Assembly (NCBI RefSeq): GCF_026213295.1
Contig: NC_079423.1
Coordinates: forward strand, 17,618,514-17,682,513
Source of the DNA: Gadus chalcogrammus
Lineage: Eukaryota; Chordata; Actinopteri; Gadiformes; Gadidae
Direction of reading: 5' to 3'
DNA length: 64,000 bases
Below are positions 59,009 to 64,000 of this stretch, piece by piece. The notes under the pieces are model-generated. The model ran no database searches and was not told the origin of the DNA. It saw only the letters and a list, made by a program, of their open reading frames with translations. Position 1 is the first letter of the stretch. Every line of letters begins with the position of its first letter. The translations under genes and the position numbers were made by a program.

Positions 59009-62000
59009 CAGAGACAGTCAGAAAGAGCGAGAGAAGAAGAGCGAGAGGCAGAGGGAGAGCGAGAGGCAGAGGGAGAGCGAGAGGCAGAGGGAGAGCGAGA
59101 GGCAGACGGGAGGGGAGACAGGCCAACGTTAGTGTGTTAGTACTCTGTGTCAGGCTGGTGCGAACACAAGAGGAAGAGCAAAAGAAGAACACAGAGATGG
59201 TCATCATCACATCTGTGAAGCGAGGTGGTTAGAGTCAGGAAACCCAGCCGGGCCGCAGCGGCTCTGTTTACGTTCCGCAGGAAGTGATTAAAACATCCAG
59301 AGGAAACTAGAAGGAGGGAAGGATGAAGTGGTTAGAACTGGTTAAGACACGGTCAGGTCGACCAATCAGAAGGAGGAGACACCAGGCGCGATCAGTCGTC
59401 GAGAGAGGAGAGAGGAGAGAGGGGAGAGGAGAGAGGAGAGAGGAGAGAGGAGAGAGGAGAGAGGAGATGGAGGAGGTGGTGGAGGAGAGGGAGGAGGTGG
59501 TGGAGGAGAGGGAGGAGGTGGTGGAGGAGAGGGAGGAGGTGGTGGAGGAGAGGGAGGAGGTGGTGGAGGAGAGGGAGGAGGTGGTGGAGGAGAGGGAGGA
59601 GGTGGTGGAGGAGAGGGAGGAGGTGGTGGAGGAGAGGGAGGAGGTGGTGGAGGAGGTGGTGGAGGAGAGGGAGGAGGTGGTGGAGGAGAGGGAGGAGGTG
59701 GTGGAGGAGAGGGAGGAGGTGGTGGAGGAGAACGGGGGTTAGTTCCCGGATCAGCGGTGACTCAGACGATGCAGAGGACAAGGATCCACCTCAGCTGTGT
59801 GAACGCGGCCACATGTTCCAAGAGGTTTCGAGGCCTCGAGTCACGTGGTCTCTTGTCTCACGGTGATGATGTCATCTGTTCAACCCCTACCCCCGCCCCG
59901 CGGCTGCAGGTCGTTCTGTGTCTCTGCTCCGAGCGCCACCGGCTTAACCACATTGAGGAGCAGCATTCCACACGCACACACCGCCCCGCTGCTACGGGTG
60001 GAGGCTGATCGGATCGGACCCCACCCCTCCCAGAGGGTCCATGAGCAGAGGGAGCCCACGTGACGGGTGGAACCACGGGGGTGGAGGTGGGGGAAGCCTT
60101 ATCTTGTTCTCATGATCCCTTATCTTGGTGGGGTTGGGGAGATCTTTAAGGGTGACTATCTTATCTTAAGGAGGTTGGGGAGGAATGGGCGTGTTTCGGT
60201 GTGACTGCTGGGTGGAGGAGGTGGGTGCATTGCTATAAGGCTGCTGGCCCTGGGTGGAGGAGGAGGTGGAGGAGGCGGGTGCGTTAGTATGAGGCTGCTG
60301 CCCCTGGGTGGAGGAGGCGGGGGTGGAGGAGTACCTCCACAGCCAGGCTGTGATCGGACATGGACACGCTGGTGTTGCGGTGCCAGCAGACGTGCAGGGT
60401 GGTGTTGGCGCGGTGGTGCGCCTGCTTGTCCAGGGAGCCGTGAGAGGAGCTCATCTCGTCCTCCGACTCCTGCTCCACCGACACCTCGTCAGAGGACCCT
60501 GCAGGGGGAGGAGGAGGAGGAGGAGGAGGAGGAGGAGGAGGAGGAGGAGGAGGAGGAGCAGGATATATGGAGAAGGGGGGCAGGGTTGAAGGAGGAGGAT
60601 CTGGACAGCCTATCCGGAGCCAAAGAGCAACCAAACACTTAAATCACCAACCAATCACAAAGAGCTACTCCCTTAATTCTTGGGTTTCTATCGGCTCAAA
60701 TGTGATGGCACACAGCCGTGATTCCGATTGGCCCAAATTAGCACATGGGGATATTCCATCACGTCGATTGGCTGACGTTGGTTCTAGTGTTTGGTCACTT
60801 TAAGCGTCGTTCCCCAGGAATGCAGAAGCACACCGTCTTGTCATACAACAGGCGTCCATGTGACACAACACAGTGAAAGCCATCAAAGGGAACCTCCCGG
60901 GTTCAGAGGTCAACCAACGGTCTTACGGTTGGAGCGATCCCTCATCCCCGCGTCGAAGAAGATGTCCGACTTGTCGTTGGACGACTTGGACATGTTGATG
61001 GCCGTGTTCAGATCCTCGATCCACTTGGACATCTCCATCTTGGAACTAAAGGGAGACACCCAACACAACGTTCAGCAGGTGCTCCTCAGTCTTCCTCTGA
61101 AGAGACTTGGTGAGTGAGACGATCCGGTTCTGACCTGGCCGCCACCACCACGGTGCGCTGGGCAGAGTAGATGGTGAAGCAGTGGGGGACGGACCACTCG
61201 CTCTCACTCTCGTCCACCTGGAGGACAGAGGCCACCATGTACTTAACGTAAGGATAAAAGCGTCTGTTAATTGCCCTAAATGTAAAATGTAACAATGTGA
61301 TCAACTCATGTCCCCTAACCCCAAGCCCTCGAAAAGGACCAGGAGAAAAACCTTTGCCAAACCCAGGTGGAAGGAACCTTAAGGGGCCCAGGTGGGAGGG
61401 CCGTGAGGGGAGCAGCTTTCAGGGGGGCCAAATCGTTTCCTTTAAACGAGGAGGCAGGCCTTCACGATAACGAGATCTAGAGCTCAGAGCGACACTGATC
61501 TGAGATCTCTGCCTGCGGTGTGGCTCCTAATCAGGTTATCCTCCTAATCAGGTCAAGGTGTAAAGAGCCCTTTGACTCGAGAAATCCAACCAGTGGTTCA
61601 GCGCCCTCTACGGTCAGACCTGGGCTACTGCAGAGGTCTCTGGTCGGACCAAAGCGGAACTATCAGGCAGGTGGCAGCAGCACTGGTTTCAAATGTCAGG
61701 ACACACTGACCAGACCAGCCGGTTCAAGGTCTGTCTATCGGTGTTCTGTCCAAGTGTTTCTCTTGGCTGGCTCAGGTACAGCTCTGGCAGTGTGAACAAA
61801 CCCATAACATGAATTGGTTACAACCACCCTGCCGAACCTACAGCTCTTCTTAGGAACTGAGCCCTCTTCTTAGGAACATACCATAACTCACCACCCTGAA
61901 GAACCTACAGCTCTTCTAAGGAACCGAGCCCTCTTCTTAGGAACATACCATAACTCACCACCCTGAAGAACCTACAGCTCTTCTCAGGAACCGAGCCCTC

Positions 62001-64000
62001 TTCTTAGGAAAATACTATAACTCACCCCCCCGCAGAGCCTACAGCTCTTCTAAAGAGTTTACAATCTGATTATGAATTCAAGCACACCCCAGGGTTGACT
62101 CCATGAAAATCATTCTTGAGATACCTGTTAGGCGTGTGCGTGTGTAAAGGTGTGTGCATAGACGTGTGTGGGTGTGTCTTACCGGTGCATCCAGCACAAT
62201 GATCTGCGTCCGGGAGTAAAACACACACATGCTATGTTAGCATAGCCTAGCCTAGCATGCCTCTACCTGTGATAGCCACTAGCTGTGCTAGCCACTACCT
62301 GTTCTGGCTGCTCACTGCGCTAGCTGCTACCTATATTAACCCACATCAATGTGTTCAAATACAGGTTGGACTGACATGTTCTTCCTGTAGTTAATCATTG
62401 GTTGTCGCCCCATGTCACTATTCTACTTCGCTGAAAGGTAACACACAAATGGATTTAGCCAATTTTGCAGCAATACCACACCGGGGTCAATAGTCAATAG
62501 TAACATCTTTTACCTTATTAGCTTTCAGACAACAGGCAAAAACAACTGAACTATAATTGAAGTCATCCACCCCTCAGTAAAGTAGTGCAAGATTGTTTCG
62601 AGAACATCAAGTTCAGGCTTCGAGGCCTAAATGAAGAGATGGTAAAGTGTGTTTGATTAAACATATTTGCGGTCCTGTTTCAGAGAGGGTCAGAGAAGAA
62701 CGTTCTTCACTCACGATCATGCCGTGCAGAGGAAGCTGTCCGTGCACTTTGAACTGGTTGGTGGCGGTGACGCCCTTGCTGCTGTAGAGGAGCATGTCTG
62801 AGAACTGAGGAGAGAGAGGAACAGGGTCACCTCACGGGGAGAAGCTTCTCATCAGTCAGATGTGCGGACGGAGGAGGCGCTCTCCACGCACCAGGAAGAA
62901 CATGCGCTGCTGGAGACCCTTCTTGGTCAGCTTGTACAGACAGCCCTCCCGGATGAACTCCTGCAGGAGCAGACGAACAAACATCACCCGTTAGAGCGGC
63001 ATGATCACACAGAGGGCAGGATGAAGGAGTTCAACTCACAGCCTTAGTTGTGAAAAATCGTACTTAGCATTGTGTATTTACATTTAGGGCGTTTAGCCGA
63101 CGCTTTTAGCCAAAGGGACTTTCAGTAAGTATATTTGTCTGAAGAAAGAGACCAACAATATATCGCTGTCAGTGCAGTAAGAATGTTCATAGAAACAAGA
63201 ACCAAGCACTAACAATTGCTAGGTTAACCCATTCCCCGTATCTCAAGATAGCTAGGATAAGACGCTACACCATGCTAAGTACTAGAATAGTAAATAGTAA
63301 TTAGTATGAATCGATGAAGGAATTCATGCTCATTGAGTTGGATGCAGACATGGAGTTGGCAGTGAAGGAAACACACACGACTTCACATGGATGCATTATC
63401 TCGTTATGAATCAGTGAATAAACAGAAGAACGTCTCCGTTCCGGCTCCTCAGCGTCCTCTAGTGGTGGGCGGGCGTCACGGCACTCACCCGGCCGGGGGA
63501 GGTGAGGTTCTCCACCCCCACCAGGTCTCTCTGGAGCTCCGTCAGCTTCTGGAAGTTCTCCAGACGGATCAGGCTGCTCTGGAGCTGCGCCGCGATCTGC
63601 GCCACCTCCTTCAGCGCCTCTGCAGCCAATGGGGTGACAGAACCGTGAGTCCGAGCCCCAGATTGGTCGATGAGAACCAATCAGGAGGCAATGGGAATGG
63701 AATGTGTTGTGGGCTTCAGTGGCTGTCTCTGTGTGTGTCTCTGTGTGTGTCTCTGTGTGTGTCTCTGTGTGTCTCTGTGTGTGTCTCTGTGTGTGTCTCT
63801 GTGTGTGTCTCTGTGTGTGTCTCTGTGTGTGTCTCTGTGTGTGTCTCTGTGTGTGTGTGTGTGTCTGTCTGTGTGTGTCTGTGTGTGTCTGTGTGTGTCT
63901 GTGTGTGTGTCTGTGTGTCTGTGTGTGTCTGTCTGTGTGTGTCTGTGTGTGTCTCTCTCCTCACCGTGGTGGTCCGGGTGGTCCTGGGGGTAGTGTCTGT
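56766..64000 (-). CDS. farp2: FARP2, FERM-RhoGEF-pleckstrin protein, C-terminal half (partial)
   Basis: Rho-family guanine nucleotide exchange factor acting downstream of plexin in axon guidance. Only the end of the DH domain and both PH domains are here; the FERM domain lies off the right edge. Constitutive exons in transcript order: 64000-63965 (partial), 63619-63489, 62960-62892, 62804-62715, 61217-61135, 61045-60927, 60498-60335, 58333-58226, 57679-57528, 56847-56766. DH end: [18 protein letters not shown]1: [20 protein letters not shown] to [22 protein letters not shown]2: [20 protein letters not shown] to [27 protein letters not shown] and FYKTHQDD point to FARP2, not FARP1. The protein ends AELNRK, shorter than the mammalian tail. 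Two further candidate exons are listed separately. Confidence 0.95.
56850..57115. repeat. CAGACAGGTAGT-type tandem repeat
   Basis: Degenerate units of CAGACAGACAGGTAGT, some with GATAGACAGG, starting at the acceptor of the last farp2 exon. Confidence 0.88.
57859..58055. mobile_element. hAT-type MITE with 8-bp target duplication
   Basis: Ends CAGTGCTTCTCAA and TTGAGAACAACTG are inverted repeats. It is flanked by identical TTCTAAAT at 57851-57858 and 58056-58063. A length of 197 bp, CAGTG-type ends and 8-bp duplication identify a non-autonomous hAT element. It is in a farp2 intron. Confidence 0.92.
58540..58670. repeat. Tandem CCCCTAACGAGC repeat
   Basis: About seven 17-18-bp units (CCCTAACGAGCTTTGGCC, GCACTGCC variant) ending about 10 bp before farp2 exon B. 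Confidence 0.85.
58680..58819 (-). other. farp2: Second, homologous PH2 entry exon of farp2 (candidate mutually exclusive exon B)
   Basis: 140 nt between CTCCTCAG and GTACCC. It opens with TG to complete a codon and ends in phase 0, exactly like the constitutive exon 60498-60335. Its last 26 residues ([13 protein letters not shown]...) align with [13 protein letters not shown]... of that exon with 11 identities, no gaps. Its N-terminal half ([14 protein letters not shown]) is unrelated. Either exon splices in frame to NQLSGYLL; both together would shift the frame. Confidence 0.75.
58853..59110. repeat. GA-rich microsatellite with GGCAGA units
   Basis: (GA)n with CAGA interruptions, then about four GAGCGAGAGGCAGAGG units. 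It starts about 35 bp upstream of farp2 exon B and gives a long pyrimidine tract on the transcribed strand. Confidence 0.92.
59400..59738. repeat. GAGGAGAGGGAGGAGGTGGTG minisatellite between farp2 exons A and B
   Basis: Fifteen or so copies of a 21-bp unit with one 12-bp deletion copy, preceded by GAGAGGAGA units. The unit is a multiple of three, so it reads openly on both strands (EEREEVV on plus), but there is no gene. Confidence 0.92.
60335..60498 (-). other. farp2: Canonical PH2 entry exon of farp2 (exon A)
   Basis: 164 nt reading [13 protein letters not shown], then the segment [20 protein letters not shown]. Mammalian FARP1 and FARP2 carry the same two elements at this point, so this is the ancestral exon. 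It is flanked by CTGCAG and GTACTC. Confidence 0.88.
60505..60560. repeat. GGA trinucleotide repeat beside farp2 exon A
   Basis: About 18 GGA repeats starting 7 bp from the acceptor at 60499. On the transcribed strand it is TCC, so it extends the acceptor's pyrimidine tract. Confidence 0.93.
61243..61292 (-). mobile_element. Inverted fragment of family 1 repeat
   Basis: GGATAAAAGCGTCTGTTAAT and GCCCTAAATGTAAAATGTAA are the reverse complement of the family 1 head. It lies in a farp2 intron. Confidence 0.65.
61830..62050. repeat. Tandem repeat of about 70 bp, three copies
   Basis: Copies contain GAACCTACAGCTCTTCT, AAGGAACCGAGCCCTCTTCT and TAGGAACATACCATAACTCA. It lies in a farp2 intron. Confidence 0.88.
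62183..62203 (-). other. farp2: 21-nt candidate microexon in farp2 PH1 (IIVLDAP)
   Basis: ATCATTGTGCTGGATGCACC plus G lies between TACTCCCGGACGCAG and GTAAGAC, good splice sites on both sides. It is phase 0, so it inserts seven residues between HGMI and VDESESEW. The mammalian proteins I know lack these residues here. It could be a neural microexon or a chance match. Confidence 0.5.
63078..63310 (+). mobile_element. Dispersed teleost repeat, family 1 copy
   Basis: TTACATTTAGGGCGTTTAGC, CCAAAGGGACTTTCAGTAAG and GCTAGGTTAACCCATTCCCC, more diverged than the other copies. It lies in a farp2 intron. Confidence 0.72.
63718..63957. repeat. TGTGTGTCTC microsatellite
   Basis: (GTGTGTCTCT)n then GTGTGTCT units, about 240 bp, in the farp2 intron just behind the exon ending at 63965. 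Confidence 0.95.

Noticed and set aside
59323..59742. Plus-strand 139-codon EEREEVVE frame
   Set aside because: A 21-bp purine minisatellite in a farp2 intron.

Overview
This window is vertebrate nuclear DNA, almost certainly from a teleost fish. Every gene is split by GT-AG introns. The reconstructed proteins match vertebrate families nearly residue for residue. The introns are loaded with long CA/TG and GA microsatellites, and several dispersed repeats of fish type are present. The gene set (kif1a, agxt, dtymk, atg4b, bok, farp2) corresponds to the block on human chromosome 2q37.3, with a functional allantoinase added. Humans lack a working allantoinase; fish and amphibians retain it.

Layout from left to right. 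Positions 154-17125 (minus) hold the motor-domain half of a KIF1A-type kinesin-3, 13 coding exons, running off the left edge. Positions 17126-23186 are its upstream region, rich in microsatellites, with a CpG-rich promoter-like stretch at about 20640-21270. Positions 23187-28489 (plus) encode allantoinase in 11 exons. Positions 29192-34263 (plus) encode alanine-glyoxylate aminotransferase in 11 exons. Positions 35138-38232 (plus) encode thymidylate kinase in 5 exons. Positions 39048-46733 (minus) encode the autophagy protease Atg4B in 13 exons, convergent with dtymk. Positions 48360-54002 (minus) encode BOK in 4 exons. Positions 56766-64000 (minus) encode the C-terminal half of FARP2, running off the right edge. 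Exon joins were checked by hand for phase. The five genes complete in the window give open frames of 462 (allantoinase), 391 (agxt), 212 (dtymk), 394 (atg4b) and 214 (bok) residues, close to the family lengths.

How the genes work together: allantoinase and AGXT are neighbours on the same strand and sit at two ends of one metabolic chain. Ureide breakdown through allantoin ends in glyoxylate, and AGXT detoxifies glyoxylate. Both proteins end in PTS1-like tripeptides (PKL and SKV). The remaining genes are not functionally linked; their order is old vertebrate synteny.

Most notable observations: (1) farp2 carries two homologous exons of identical phase at the start of its second PH domain, with the features expected of a mutually exclusive pair. 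(2) A 33-bp minisatellite in kif1a is built from repeated copies of an exon end plus its 5' splice site. (3) A 21-nt in-frame candidate microexon lies in farp2 PH1. (4) Several non-autonomous DNA transposons can be dated or typed from their target duplications; one piggyBac-like insertion interrupts a tandem array whose empty site is still readable. I saw no convincing RNA gene, CRISPR array or viral gene.
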